A stretch of DNA of 64,000 bases from Ligustrum vulgare (taxonomy: Eukaryota > Streptophyta > Magnoliopsida > Lamiales > Oleaceae), in NCBI GenBank assembly GCA_963555705.1, contig OY743169.1, forward strand, positions 5,394,014-5,458,013, in the 5' to 3' direction. Under the pieces are notes generated by a model. That model worked only from the letters and a program-made list of their open reading frames with translations. It was not told the origin of the DNA and ran no database searches. Every line of letters begins with the position of its first letter. Position 1 is the first letter of the stretch. Of this stretch, positions 1 to 12,046 are shown one piece after another. Position numbers and translations under genes: made by a program.

Positions 1-507
1 AAACTGAACCTAGAGGTTGCTGATGCTGAAGTGGCTAGTTTTTCCAAGAGATTCGATGATGCGGTTTAGTCCCAGGCCATAACTGTCGAGGCCTTGTAAA
101 AGACAACCACGGAGTAGAGGAGCCTGGTGGATAAGGCGGCTGGACTAACTCATGAGTTGGAGAAGGAAAAGGAGGCCAGATTCACAAGAGAAGATGCCTT
201 GCGGAAGGCATAAGAAAAACTTTCTTACTTAGAGTGGGATATTGAGACTAGGGTGATTAATGGCATCCATCATTTCAAGGATACATTTGAAGAGATCCCA
301 GAATATGAAGCTATGCAGCCGTTCTTTGCCAACGCCGGGGCACGAATGGCTTTGAAAGACGTGAAGGATGACTTCCCAAATCTGAATCTTTCGAAGATTG
401 AGGCCTTCTATCCAAAGTTCCAAGATGTTAGTGAGGAAAGTCCCCTTGAAGATGTCACTGGTGGCCCTTCTTCTAAAGATGCCGACCCTTCCCGCGCTCC
501 TACTTAG
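1..507 (+). pseudogene. Coiled-coil retroelement-associated protein, C-terminal part, broken
   Basis: Frame 1 reads as one protein, interrupted by stops at 67-69, 97-99, 115-117 and 211-213, then open to the stop at 505-507. The part before residue 80 is rich in E, K, L and A with a heptad-like pattern, as in a coiled coil. The open part has an F-x-x-x-F pattern (HFKDTFEEIPEYEAM), then a DDFPNLNLSKIE segment and an acidic, Ser/Pro-rich tail. I recall similar tails in plant proteins annotated as retrotransposon gag-like or putative transposon proteins, but cannot name a family. It is antisense to the surrounding Gypsy element. Several stops could come from CAG or CAA codons by C-to-T change. 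The N-terminus is outside the window. Confidence 0.45.
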
Positions 508-1496
508 GATGCCTATTTTTGTCATTGTCTTTTGTGAATCTTTATCTACTCCACTTTTGATCTTTATATGTGAATTTTGCATATTGCTCTGCTATAGACA
601 AGTAGTTCATATCATAAGATGATCATCATTTAATATGAGATGCTCCATCATAGGATGAACATAGTTTAATATATGATAGTTCGAAACATGTGCAAGTCCT
701 TGGAGTCACTTGCATGTGCAAGTCCTTGGAGTCACTTGCGGATGTGATAGTCCCTCAAATCAAAGCGCTTAAGACATTTATGTCCATCACTTAGATTTGA
801 CTGAATGGGTCTCAACTCGTACTTCCCCGTGAGTCCCTTGTTTACATCCGAGGTGATTACATTGGGGCCATTTTTGGTTAAAAAATCTAACATGAGGCGA
901 TATACCTTTAAATGGTAAAGATTTCTTTTGACCAAATCGTAAGATTTATTCTCAAGATTGATCAACGTATTTCATAGGTACCACTTCGCCGGGGTACTAA
1001 TCATCAAGTGACGGAGTCCCTTGCATGAACGTATCTTTTGCTCCAAGCTATGTTTTGTCATTCTATCAAGGGGTTCGTCGGATCAAGGCATTGCGATAAT
1101 CATGGATAACTTCAACTACTTTCATTTCGGTTCAAGTTGAGCCAATCCTTAATAATCGTAACTTGGGACCAATCTTTTTTTATGTTCTATTTGTTTGCAT
1201 AGTTTTGCATTTTCCAACACAACTTCACAATTTGTTCGATGAAAAACGTGCATGAAGGAATCATTTCACCTCATGAGTTTAAGAAATCCAATTTACGCTG
1301 AACACACAGAAGACAATTTGTTTATCGATACCAGTGGTGGAGGTGATCCACGCTTTATGGATTGAGTAAGGATTTTCCAGAGAGATTCTCTACTCCGTAA
1401 GTCCCTGGTGTATCTTCATCGGTGACTTGATGAGATCCCCCCAACTATGCCCTGGGGCCTTTATTCCGGCCTTTTGAGTTAGGATAAGGGGTTTCC
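508..1496. other. Retroelement interior without a recognisable gene
   Basis: No convincing reading frame. A short direct duplication of a segment containing AAGTCCTTGGAGTCACTTG lies at 692-740. The rest is probably decayed 3' sequence of the minus-strand Gypsy element. Confidence 0.4.
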
Positions 1497-1712
1497 TTAA
1501 AATTGGACCTTTAATTTTAGAAGTATTAGACCATCTTTTCTCGATATTGAGTCGACGAACTGTGAATCACCCCTTCTTTTGAGGAGGAAAGAAGCTCTGG
1601 GTGAAAACACTCCAATTTGTACTGGACATACTGCCTCTGGCCCATGATCCATTGAGAATGGAGTTTCTCCCGTGGCATGTGCAAGGTAATTCTGATTCCC
1701 CATAGGGCTCAT
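1497..1712 (-). pseudogene. Ty3/Gypsy integrase C-terminal remnant
   Basis: The minus-strand frame contains ATGETPFSMDHGPEAVCPVQ followed by IGVFSPRASF. This matches in order the conserved plant Gypsy segment after the integrase core, roughly T-x-T-G-E-T-P-F-S-x-x-x-G-x-E-A-V-x-P-V-E-I-G-x-x-S-P-R. It confirms a minus-strand Gypsy element and that its pol gene is mostly gone: only about 70 residues are readable and no protease, RT or RNase H motif is visible around it. Confidence 0.7.
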
Positions 1713-2232
1713 GGAAGTTCATTTACCCAAGTTTCTTCTTCAGGTTGTTTTATAGATTTATCAACCAAGTATGCTTCGGCCTCATCTAACAGAATATTTG
1801 CTTCGGAGTTAATGGAGGACATCCACTCGGGAATCCCATGTATTCATGCCTTATAGCCTCGTTTGTACGTATTCAGTTTGTTAGTCCGGGGTGGATTCCA
1901 TTGAGTGGCGAAATCCCTTGTTTGTGGGTGGTTTGCTAAGCTATTCATATTTACTTGTAATTATGCTTGTTAGCAGTCCCTAGTGAGAGCTTAGATCAAT
2001 GGTCTTATTCTTTTGTTAACTTGTAACATGTTACTTCGGCACATCAGGTTCGAGCTAAATCACGTCGGCATATTACTTCTTCCATGTTTAATCTGGTGTG
2101 AATTTTAGAAAAGCTTCTGAGGTCATGCCATTCTGGAGACGAGTAGGAAGGGCTCCTATAGCCGTGTCATCTCGACATATAAAAATTTTCAGCATTTTTG
2201 AAACCATAATTTTGGGCCTCTAAGACCATGTA
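1713..2232. other. Decayed Gypsy interior, no readable gene
   Basis: By position this should hold upstream pol sequence on the minus strand, but I could not read any RT, RNase H or core integrase motif. Confidence 0.35.
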
Positions 2233-2487
2233 TCATTTCGGAGACACTTAAGCTGAGGCTTATGAATATAAGGTCTTTGAGACCGGTTGTCCTGGAGGCT
2301 CTTAAGCCAAGCTTAATAATATAGGGTCTCTAAGACCATGTGTAGTGGAGACCTTTAAGCCGAGCTTAATAATATAGGGTCTCTGAGACCGTGTGTCGTG
2401 GAGACACTTAAATCGAGGCTTAATAATATAGGGTCTCTGAGACCGTGTGTCCTGGAGACACTTAAGTCGAGGCTTATAAAATATTGT
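2233..2487. repeat. Tandem repeat, about 54 bp, five copies
   Basis: Copies begin near 2233, 2292, 2346, 2399 and 2453. Each carries GGAGACACTTAAG, then GAGGCTTAATAATATAGGG, then TCTCTGAGACCGTGTGTC, with small changes. Short ORFs here (for example 2302-2538 on the minus strand) only reflect the repeat and are not genes. Confidence 0.85.
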
Positions 2488-2649
2488 TGTTTGAGTCCTG
2501 CCATGTTGACACAATAAACGTGGGTTGCTCCGAACCATTCCGCTTCGGCCATAAGCAAAACTTTTATTGTTTCACGAGCCTTTGCATTGTTGTGACATTT
2601 ATGAGATGTTTGCTCCTCTTTTAGGAGGGAATTTTTCATAGGTGTTCAT

Positions 2650-3115
2650 TTTTAGGAGCTCCCTTTTTTAAGGTTCTCTTCTTCATGAGTCCCTTGTTCA
2701 GGGTTTCCCTTTTCAGGGTGTCTTTCAGGAGTTCCTTGTTCAGGGGATTTCCCTGAAACCTTTTTTGGGTGTTCTTCTTCAGGAGTCCCTTGTTCAGGGG
2801 ATTTCCTAGAATCCTTTTCTGGGTGTTCTTCTTCAGGAGTCCCTTGTTCAGGGGGCTTTTATTCAAGGGTCCCTTCTTTCAGGGAGTCCTTCTCCAGGAG
2901 TCCCTTCTTTCGGGGGGGGGGGGGATCCTTCTTCAGGGATCTCTCTTTCAGAAGGAGGTCTTTCTTCAGGAGTCCCTTCTTCGGGGGGCCTTTATTCAAT
3001 TGTCCCTTCTTTCAGGGAGTCCTTCTCCAGGAGTTCCCTCTTTCGGGGGGGGGGGGGGGTCTTTCTTCAGGAGTCCCTTCTTCAGGAGGCCTTTATTCAA
3101 GGAGCCCATCCGTAT
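2650..3115. repeat. Degenerate T/C-rich tandem repeats with poly-G tracts
   Basis: Units of 20-45 bp built from TTCTTCAGGAGTCCCTTGTTC recur about twelve times. Two poly-G runs of about 13-14 bases sit inside (about 2910-2924 and 3044-3058). The ORFs on both strands are repeat-driven. Confidence 0.8.
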
Positions 3116-4059
3116 TTCAGGGACTACAAGCGGGGCTTCTTAACGTTGAAGGACTTACTTGCTGACCTCGATAATAGAGATAATATCTCGTTTTGAGCTT
3201 ATTGGAGGTCTTATAGGCCTACCTCGATGTGAGAGGGCTTAGTGCTCGCCTCAAATAATACTGAATGATGAAATACTTATGATTTGCAAGAAATTTCAAA
3301 AACAAGGCAACAATATCCCATAGAAGTTGATAATATATTGTTAGTTCAAAAAACATGAGTTTCAGAGGTACGAGCTTCTTTTTATTTGTAAACTTTGACT
3401 GGGCTAATGAGTTTAGTCGGACTTTAAATTGATCGTGTGGAATGTGAGTTCCATTGCCCAAGCAAGCCACTTTATAATGAGCTATCGCAATGAAAATTTA
3501 ATATGATTGCTCCTGGTGGTGTATATTGTCCCACGCATGTAAGCAATTCATGTTTCTATGTGCCCATTTATATTAACTATGCACAAATGAAATAAACAAC
3601 CAAATATTCTTCATTTTATGGAACCAGGGTCCCACGAATACATTGACTAGTGGACGATTCTAGTATTAAAGACATGCTTTTTCTTTTAATTGTTTCAAAG
3701 CACATGCATTATAGGTGACCAGCATAATTTATCCCACAAATGCTTTTTAATGTGCTAGTTAAATTATTGATCCAAGATTTGGAGCAACTCCAATCATTGC
3801 CAGAGCTCAACTATCAGGATAAGCAAATAAGCAACCCAAAGAAAATACTAACCAAGAAGTCCAAATGTTAATCGACCGAAGAAAAATAAATTATTGTGGC
3901 CTAATCCATCATATCCAAAGTGAGCAGCCTAAATGAAATGCTTTTTCCCAGGTTGGTATAGTCCTTTTTCACCCACTTTCAAGATGTTCTCCGCCTTATT
4001 TCAAGTTTTCTCGTCACTTTTTACCACGTGATTTCGTGGTTAGAAGTGTGGTTTCTCAC
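3116..4059. other. Retroelement leader region, no recognisable gene
   Basis: Lies between the primer-binding site and the repeats. No gag motif or zinc knuckle (C-x2-C-x4-H-x4-C) was seen on the minus strand. Confidence 0.4.
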
Positions 4060-4073
4060 AGACGGCGCCAAAA
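4060..4073 (-). other. tRNA primer-binding site of the minus-strand Gypsy element
   Basis: The minus strand reads TTTTGGCGCCGTC right after the LTR end (..GGTCAACA), continuing as TGTGAGAAACC. TGGCGCC is a common plant LTR-element primer-binding core. Confidence 0.65.
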
Positions 4074-4692
4074 TGTTGACCATAAAATCCTGCTGGATCT
4101 TGGACCAACACGTATCAGCTCCTCCCTCTTGAACACGTGAATCTCCTGCGCACTATGACAAACAATCAGTTTGCAAAGGGGGTCAATGTGGCTCCCGTTT
4201 GCACTCCAATGCCAAAGTCAGTACTCATTTCAAGTGAATATATATTGGGTGCGGGAAATGTAAATGTGTAAAAGAGAGAAAAGTGAGTGAAATTCGAAAT
4301 ATTTTGTTAGTGTATTGAATTACCAACCTTTTTCTTGGAGGCAGGTGTGCTCTATCTATAGAATGAGTAATTCTCTTAGATTGTGACACGTGTTATGCTT
4401 TACACATGGCAAGATCCTAACTATTCATGAGGTAAACCATTTTTTTTGGCTATAATCATTACTACATGTCATAAGGATAAAGTAACCATTAAATCCCTTT
4501 AAAGATGTTATCACATCAAGCTATCTTGTCACCTTTACAGGGTACTCACTTCGGCTTAGGAGTACCTCCACATAACATCACCCCGGCATAGGGGTACCTC
4601 AGTATAGGATCACCTCGGCATAGGGGTACTTAGGCATAGCATCACATAAGGATACCTCGACATGTAAGAGTCCAGCAAATTTGGTATCCACA
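4074..4692 (-). repeat. LTR of the minus-strand Gypsy element
   Basis: Begins TGTTGACC at 4074 and probably ends ..ATCCACA at 4692, giving TG..CA ends on either strand. The right end is an estimate because the partner LTR is outside the window. Inside, 4545-4660 has repeats of GGCATAGGGGTACCTC, and minus-strand TCTATAGATAGAG near 4360 is a TATA candidate. Confidence 0.5.
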
Positions 4693-5779
4693 GTTTGGCA
4701 TGTAGGTCATGATTAGGTGAATGAATGTTTTGTGGATCCCCTGTTGGGCCATATGGATGATGTGTCATGTAAAATTAGTCATGGTCGTAACAACAACGTT
4801 AAATCAATTAAAATTTCTATGATTCGTTATATTTAATATTTAAGAACAAACTATAACTTTTCTAATGATAAATTGACATTGAAAATTTATATTCTTAGTT
4901 TATATAAATTCACTTTTATGCTATTGTCTCAATAACTCATTTAGACAAAGTATGATTTTTATCCAATATGAAATTTTGATAATTTGTAAACTATGTGTTG
5001 AATTAACCAATAACTTTTTAAATAATCAAGATAAAAGATAAAGTGAGTTAATTGGGAAAACTGAAAAATTTTCGATTATAAATTTACTCAAAAATTAATG
5101 TATATTAAATGAGTAAATGGGTATTTTTCATATAAATAATTATTTCACTACTAAAGTTAAAATTACTAAAATTACTTTAGTTGACACAAACGTGAGAGTT
5201 AAATCAGATTCTACCAACACGATTTAGTAATACTATCACTAATCTACTTTAATATTATCTATCTTAGTTATTCTCATTTTAAGATAGATAATAAAAGTAT
5301 AAATTAATTTATTGCTTAAATAAAACATGCAAAGCACGTAGGGGTAAACTAGTCCAAAATTTTAAAAATTGAATAGCACTTTCTTGTGAAATTTCAATAC
5401 AGACTATTAAAGTCTTAGTAAAATCAGAAAATAAAAATAAGAAAAATTTTGAGAAGTTGACAAAAAATATTATATGCAAAGAAATGTTATTATAATCAAA
5501 ACATTACATTTCGATTTATTTAAAATTTTTACATTATATACATAATTTCATTAAAAAACTTATTTTAACATGACTTTTTTAACAATTTAGATTTTACTTT
5601 TTTTAATTTTTAATACCCCAACTAATTTTAAAAATAGTATTAGTACTTAAAAAAATTATGCATCTTAGTCATTCATACATAAGACGTGCAACGCATGTGC
5701 TTACTACTAGTATTATAAAAGTAGTTATTTTAGTCATAATAACTTTTAGAGGAAACTGATCAAATATAATTTTATTTTT
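4693..5779. other. AT-rich non-coding sequence with a Helitron-type 3' end at 5710
   Basis: No gene. At 5683-5711 there is a stem ACGTGC/GCATGT around AAC, then TTACTACTAG followed by T. This is a Helitron 3' terminus (hairpin, CTAG end, host T) and matches the ends at 12047 and 36636. I could not find its 5' end. Confidence 0.55.
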
Positions 5780-7096
5780 GGGTAATTGGTGCAAAATGTC
5801 TCTACCTTTGGACATTCTTGTGAAATTCATCTCAATGTTTATTTTTTGGCATTTTCACCCTCACCCTCACATTTCTTTACCGAAAACGTCCATAACGTTT
5901 GATTTCATCCAAAGAACCGTTAGTTGACTCAAAAATTACATATTGACCATTTTAATGAAGGACAAAAATGTCATTTTGTATTGGGTAATTGGCGCAATTG
6001 TTCCATACCTTTCACATTTCTTGTGGAATTCGTCCCAAAGTTTTTTTTTTTTGGTAAATTCACTCTTACCTTCACATTTTCTTTCTTAAAATGTCCTTAC
6101 CGTCTAATTTCATTCAAAAATCCGTTAGTTGACCTAAAAATCACCTATTGAATATTTTTTTTGATAATTTTATTGACTATTTTAATGAAGGACAAACAAG
6201 TCATTTCCTATTATTTAATTTAAAATGAAGTAAAAGAAAGAATAAAATAAAAACAAACAAAAACAAAAAAATATTTGTTACTGTTCATCTTCTTCTCAAC
6301 CTCATTCCCACTCGTTCAATTCAATTAAACCATCTTTATTTATTTTTTCCAGTTGTTGTATTTGCATCGGGACATCTTTTTTGTGTTAAGGCAGGAAAGG
6401 ATTCAGATTTGAACTCTAATCGTCTCCCTCAAGCCTGTCATTTACTTTGCGTCAATTTCAGACCTAAAAATGTGAAACCCTCAATTTCCACCATCTCCAC
6501 AAATAAATTAAATGCACAGAAATGGTTGTTTTCTACCATACCAATTACAGCAATTGAAAAAAAATAAAGAAGATTTAATTGAACTGAACGAGTGGGAATG
6601 GAGTTGAGAAGAAGATGAACAGTAACAAATATTTTTTTGTTTTTGTTTGTTTTTATTTTATTCTTTATTTTACATCATTTTAAATTAAATAATAGGAAAT
6701 GACTTGTTTGGCCTTCATTAAAATAGTCAATAAGATTATCTAAAAAAATAGTCAATAGGTGATTTTTGGGTCAACTAACGAATTTTTGGATAAACTTAGA
6801 TTATAAGGACGTTTTTTAACAAGAAAATGTGAAGTAAGAGTGAATTTGCCAAAAAAATAAATAAAATACAAACGTTGGGATGAATTCCACAAGAAGTGTT
6901 AAATGTTCTTTGTCCTTCATTAAAGTGGTTAATATGTAAATTTTGAGTCAACTAACGGTTCTTTGGATGAAATCAAACGGTAGGGACGTTTTCGACAAAG
7001 AAATGTGAAGGTGAGGGTGAAAATGCCAAAAAATCAGACATTGTGATGAATTGCACAAGAATATCTAAAGGTATGGACCTTTTGCGCCAATTACTC
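5780..7096. mobile_element. Foldback MULE-like element, copy 1
   Basis: Left arm 5780-6352 is repeated inverted at about 6558-7096. For example, the left arm near 6278 has TTACTGTTCATCTTCTTCTC and the right arm near 6610 has its reverse complement. The ends read GGGTAATTGG and CCAATTACTC. Flanks carry TTTATTTTT at 5771-5779 and 7097-7105, a 9-bp target duplication as expected for MULEs, though AT-rich and so weaker as proof. No transposase. Short ORFs in it are not genes. Confidence 0.8.
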
Positions 7097-7189
7097 TTTA
7101 TTTTTTTATGAAGAATTCTTTTGAAAGAGGAAATTCTTTTAGAAATTAATTTTGAAATGCTAATTAAATTAAGCTCTTCAAAAAACTAT

Positions 7190-8350
7190 ATATTCAATTG
7201 TACTATTCACCTAATCAAATTTCAATTAAATTGGCAATATTCATCCAATCCAATTTTAATTAAACATTATTCATCCAATTTAGGCACTATTTCAATTGCA
7301 ATTAAACATTATTCATCTAATTTATGCACTATTCATCCAATTAATTAATTAATTCAATCCAATTGCAATTAAATTGGTACTATTCATATAATTCAATTGC
7401 AATTAAACATTATTCATCAATCAAATTCCAATTAAATTGGCACTATTAATCCAATCCAATTTTTATTAAACACTATTCATCCAATTTAGGCATTATTTCA
7501 ATTGCAATTAAACACTATTTATCAAATTAATTCATTAAATCCAATTGCAATTAAATTGACACTATTCATCCAATTCAATTGCAATTAAACATTATTCATC
7601 CAATTTAACACTATACGCGGGCAGCAATTGATACTATTCATCCAATTCAATTGCAATTAAATTGTCACTATTCATCCAATTTAGGCACTATCACAATTAC
7701 AATTAAACAATATTAATCAAATTTAGGCATTATTCATCTAATCCAATTGTAATTAAATTGACACTATTCATTCAATTTAGACACTATTTCAATTGCAATT
7801 AAACAATATTCATCAAATTAAAACACTATATACGGGCAGCAAATTGGATGCACTTTTATTCATCAAATTGCAGTCAAACACTATTCATTCTATTTAGGCA
7901 CTATTTCAATTGCAATTAAACACAATTTAGGCACTATTTCAATTGCAGTTAAACACTATTCATCTTATTTAGGCATTATTTCAATTGCAATTAAACACCA
8001 TTCATCTAATTTAGGCACATTTGCAATTAAACACTATTAATCCTATTTAGGCACTATTTCAATTACAATTAAACATCATTCATCCAATTTAGACACAATT
8101 GCAATTAAATATTATTCATCCAATTTAGATACTATTCATCTAATTAAATACTATGCAGACAAATTGCCCTAATTTTCAACCAATTTAGACACTATTCATC
8201 AAATTAAACAATATGAGGGCAACAATTGGATGTACTATTCATCCAATTAAACATTATGCAGATAAATTACCCAAATTTCCTATCAATTTAGGCATTATTC
8301 ATCCAATTAAATTTAGACATTATTCATCCAATAAACACTATGCGGCAACA
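7190..8350. repeat. AT-rich minisatellite, about 42-bp unit
   Basis: More than twenty degenerate units built from AATTGCAATTAAACACTATT and CATCCAATTTAGGCACTATT. Units vary in length and drop parts. ORFs across it are repeat artefacts. Confidence 0.85.
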
Positions 8351-9100
8351 AATGGATTTAATGCACTATTCAGTCACATGTCCAAAGATTACTTTGGACA
8401 TCTTTACGAAGACCTTCTCATTGTTCTATTTTTATCGTTTTGTGTTACTTATTTTTTCGTAAAATTAATTATGAGAATTCGAATAAAGTCGTAATAGCAA
8501 TATCTTAATATTGATGTAAATCTTTCACACAATACTTTGTTACATTATTTTCGAATTACTAAACTGTATCAAAAATTTTAATCATTTAAAATGATCAATT
8601 AGTAATGTATTTCATCTTTCATTATTTTTTTTTTCGTTTTCCATTTTTTATTTGTCCCAATTTATAGGTTACTTTCCTTATTGAGATTATATTGATGTCT
8701 TAATGTTTTAATATACCCCTATTTAATATACATTATTATCAACACATATGAATTACTTATTGTTTAATGTAGGGGCTATATTAGGTAAAATGTAAGCAAA
8801 TTTATAGTTCCAATATATAATAATTATGTTTTCTTAATTCGTGTAAAAATAGAAATTAGTATATTTTTATGAAACATGAAAAATATCAAACAAAAAATCT
8901 TTATTTAAAATTTTTTTGATTGAAAAATATTAAGAATATGCGTGCACCAAAATTAGTACTCTATAAAAAGCATAAACAAAAGCAGAAATTCTGCGCGTTG
9001 AACCCATAATTTTGAGAAAAGAATTGTGTAGAAGGATGGTGGGGGCTAGTGATTGATTAGAGATGGCTGTCGTGTTTTCGAAAGGGGTATTGGTGTGGGT
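8351..9100. other. AT-rich intergenic sequence
   Basis: No readable gene, terminal inverted repeat or tandem structure noticed. Confidence 0.4.
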
Positions 9101-9754
9101 AGTGATGGCAATGAGTCGGGTATGGTTCGGGTTTGTCAAACCCGTACCCTACCCACTAAATATTTACAACATTCATACCCTACCCATATACCCATTTAAA
9201 AATTGCGGGTCGGGTGCGGGTTGGATGCGGGTCGGAGACGGGTTTGCTTCTATACCCATTTAAAACTCATTACTAATTATTTATTTTTTTATTATTTTTT
9301 TAGGTCATAAATAGGTTATAAGCGCTCCGGATTAACTTGAATCAATTGAATATTGAGCTTTACTTGAATTTGAGTTGAAAAAAACTTGTTATATGTTGAA
9401 ATTATACAAGCGAATTTGAACAATTTTTTAGACGTTAACAAAGTCAATAGTTTAAACATATTAAGGTTTAGATGATAACAATGTCAATATATATTTGTAT
9501 TCTATTTTTTATTTATCTATTTTTTTTTTAAAACAATCACTTTTATTTTAAATTCTATAATTTTTAAAAAAAATTAATGGGTATGCGGGTCGGGTATGGG
9601 TATTGTAGTAAAACCCACACCCGACCCATACCCATGTCGAGTTTTAAAATTTACTTCCATACCCTACCCACGAACCCATTTAGTCGGGTAATCCCCGCCC
9701 ATTTATGTCGAGTCTCCATCGGGTATCGAGTTCGTGGGTATTATTGTCATCCCT
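9101..9754. mobile_element. Non-autonomous hAT-like element
   Basis: Ends read AGTGATGGCAATGAGTCGGG on the left and, as reverse complement, AGGGATGACAATAATACCCA on the right. Subterminal GGGTATGGGT/ACCCATACCC motifs repeat many times in both orientations. These are usual features of plant hAT non-autonomous elements. The 8-bp flanks (GTGTGGGT and GTGTCTGG) match only partly, so the insertion is probably old. No transposase. Confidence 0.65.
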
Positions 9755-9885
9755 GTGTCTGGCCATTAATACATTCAGATTTTATTTGTCACTTTATAAT
9801 GCGTGAGACCACGTGGAGACACTCCAGACATGCATTTGGCATCTCCCCAGTCACTTTCTTTGTGTTTTTTAATTCACATAATGAA

Positions 9886-10048
9886 GTCTCTGTTTGGGTT
9901 TCATGATTTTTTGTTAAAAAAATTACTTTTAAAAGCCAAACAATAATATCAACCACACAGACACATAATTACTATTCACTTATACATAATAATTAATTTC
10001 TTAAAAACTAAAAGTTTAGCAAAAGAGAATGAAACTCAAACAGAGCCC
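9886..10048. mobile_element. MITE with CTCTGTTTGGGTTTCAT termini
   Basis: The left terminus CTCTGTTTGGGTTTCAT and the right terminus ATGAAACTCAAACAGAG form an inverted repeat around about 130 bp of AT-rich sequence. Superfamily not resolved. Confidence 0.6.
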
Positions 10049-10072
10049 AAGTATATGTTTGGGAGTACTTGT

Positions 10073-10258
10073 GCCTGTGTTTGAGCCCAATTTTTACAAG
10101 AAACGCAATTTGTGGTAGTAAATTATTGGACATTGTAAGTTAAAAAGTAAGGAAAAGTTTTGAATTTACATGTAAATTATTTTGTTGATAAAATGTGTAT
10201 TAAAAATGAATTTGAAAAAAAATAAATAAGTTTTGAATAATGGAGCTCAAACAGGGCT
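10073..10258. mobile_element. MITE with GCCTGTGTTTGAGC termini
   Basis: GCCTGTGTTTGAGCCC at the left and GGAGCTCAAACAGGGC at the right form an inverted repeat, 25 bp downstream of the previous MITE. Confidence 0.5.
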
Positions 10259-10802
10259 ATAAATAGTTACTTCTGGTAGTTCATTTGGCCAAAAGAAGCT
10301 TCTTAAAGAGTTGTAACACCACGTTCGGTAAGCTTTGTATTTTTTTATTTTTTTTTGTTATGAATACAATTTTTAAATTACACAATTTTCCATACCGCTT
10401 TTTAACCATTTATTTTCTTTTTCCAATTTTGAACTAGAACCACACGTCTTACCTTAAAAAAATCAAAAAGTCAAATAAAAAAAAAATGTTGCTTTACAGC
10501 CATCGAACGGTCCCTAAATTATATTACATCTCTTTGTATATTTATTAGTAGATCAAATTCAACGATCTCAAAGTTTTGTGTGGTCAGTTTCAAACTTATT
10601 GTGGCTTTAGGGAATGTACATGAATGACAATTACCATCTCAATTTTTTCTCGGGTCATATATTGTTTACTGGTCACAATTTATGGATCACAATTAATATT
10701 AATCTCTACCCTACCCTACACCACTGTCACCAAAAACTGTCGTCGCCTACGACCACAAGTCTCCAACCAAAAAACACCACAATTGCCATTTGCCCCTCAT
10801 CT

Positions 10803-10955
10803 AGGGATGACAATAATGCACACACAAATGGGTAGGATTTTCAGACTAAATGGATTTGCAGGTCGAGTATGGAGGTAAATTTAAAAACTCGACGTAAGTA
10901 TTGGTCGGGTTTGAATTTTTCTACAAACTCCATACTCGATCGGCATACTCTTTTA
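10803..10955. mobile_element. hAT-like end fragment
   Basis: Starts TAGGGATGACAATAATGCAC, nearly identical to the right terminus of the 9101-9754 element, followed by GGTCGAGTATGG-type subterminal motifs. The opposite end was not found. Confidence 0.5.
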
Positions 10956-11802
10956 TTGCATTAAAATAAATAAATAAATAAATAAATCAGCCTTTAAAAG
11001 GCATAAACACAAGTAACAATTCACAAAACCTACTTCTCTTATTCTCTCAAACACAGCTGCACTCCATCTCCAAATATTTTTTTGTCTATCTTCCCAAAAT
11101 TTTCACTTATTTTCTTCATGATCTTCACTTCTTTAAGTTAATTAGTTGTTCGTTTGATTTCTTTAAATATACTGATTAGTTATTGATTACTTAAAAATAT
11201 GTTATTCTTTCTTGTTAGTTTTATTTTATTTAATATGCTAATTAGTTTTAAATATGTTTGCAAAACTTGACCTATGTCATCCCTACCCACATCCTATCAC
11301 GACCAGCTTCACCATAGCCACCACATCAACTACCTATAGTCATGCCACCACAACCAATAAAAAAAAAAAATCACATAAGAACCAAAAAATTAAAAAACAT
11401 AGTTGCGAGCACTGCTATCGCGTAGCACGGTGCACATTGACGAACATACGATGGGAATGCATTGTGTGTGGGTTGCACAGCTATGCGATGATCGTTGTGC
11501 GCAGTGTAGCCTTATTATCTATAGCGTCGTTGGGAGGTTGAGGCGGTGCGCCTGCTGGTGACGCGCGAAGAAGGCTAGGCAACACCAACGACAATGTGTG
11601 AAGAAGGCTAACAACCATGCACAAGTGGTGTCGCACAACAAAAAAATCCATTGTGCATTGTAGGGAACGACAACGTCGAAGAAGAAGCTACAAACGAGCG
11701 GCCAAGAGGCGTCACCTATAAGCATGGGAGAATGGTGTCGTCGGAAGATGGAGGTGGTGATGACGGAGAAAAAATTGTGAAATGACAGTTCAGAATTGGT
11801 CG

Positions 11803-11803
<1 letters not shown>
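10956..11803. other. No recognisable gene
   Basis: Contains a (AAAT)n stretch near 10966 and a GC-richer part at 11400-11760. The 95-codon frame at 11254-11541 is low in complexity at its start and I do not recognise it. Confidence 0.35.

Positions 11804-11880
<77 letters not shown>
11804..11880. repeat. (GA)n microsatellite
   Basis: About 38 uninterrupted GA dinucleotides. Confidence 0.97.
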
Positions 11881-11883
<3 letters not shown>

Positions 11884-12046
11884 ATGTATGGTGAATTAAT
11901 TTTTATTTTTATTATTATTAAAAATCTGTTTACCACCTGATTTTTGAATAAAAAAATATAAATATAAATATGAATTTTGAATTGAGTAGTTAAAATGTAG
12001 GGTTCGTGTAATTTTCCTTATTGGAATTAATATACTTTTAATGGAA

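Larger units (their letters stand above)
1..4692 (-). mobile_element. Decayed Ty3/Gypsy-type LTR retrotransposon, left end outside the window
   Basis: An LTR-like segment starting TGTTGACC at 4074 is preceded on the plus strand by GACGGCGCCA. Read on the minus strand this is TGGCGCCGTC directly inside the LTR, the usual layout of a plant Gypsy primer-binding site. The element therefore runs on the minus strand from about 4692 leftwards. An integrase-like remnant lies on the minus strand at 1497-1712, and a coiled-coil pseudo-ORF lies on the opposite strand at 1-507, near where the 3' LTR is expected. Only about 2.3 kb separate the LTR from the integrase remnant, too little for a full gag-pol, so large deletions are likely. 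The layout resembles Tat/Ogre-like elements with an antisense extra ORF; that assignment is inference. Confidence 0.6.

Noticed and set aside
2302..3143. ORFs on both strands of the early repeat region
   Set aside because: They translate tandem repeats and poly-G/C tracts.
7121..8494. Two frames in the minisatellite region
   Set aside because: Repeat translation (IHPIKHY-like words) with no domain.
11254..11541. 95-codon frame with a Cys/His cluster (SCEHCYRVARC..CIVCGLH)
   Set aside because: Spacing fits no zinc-finger family I know, and the sequence around is low-complexity.
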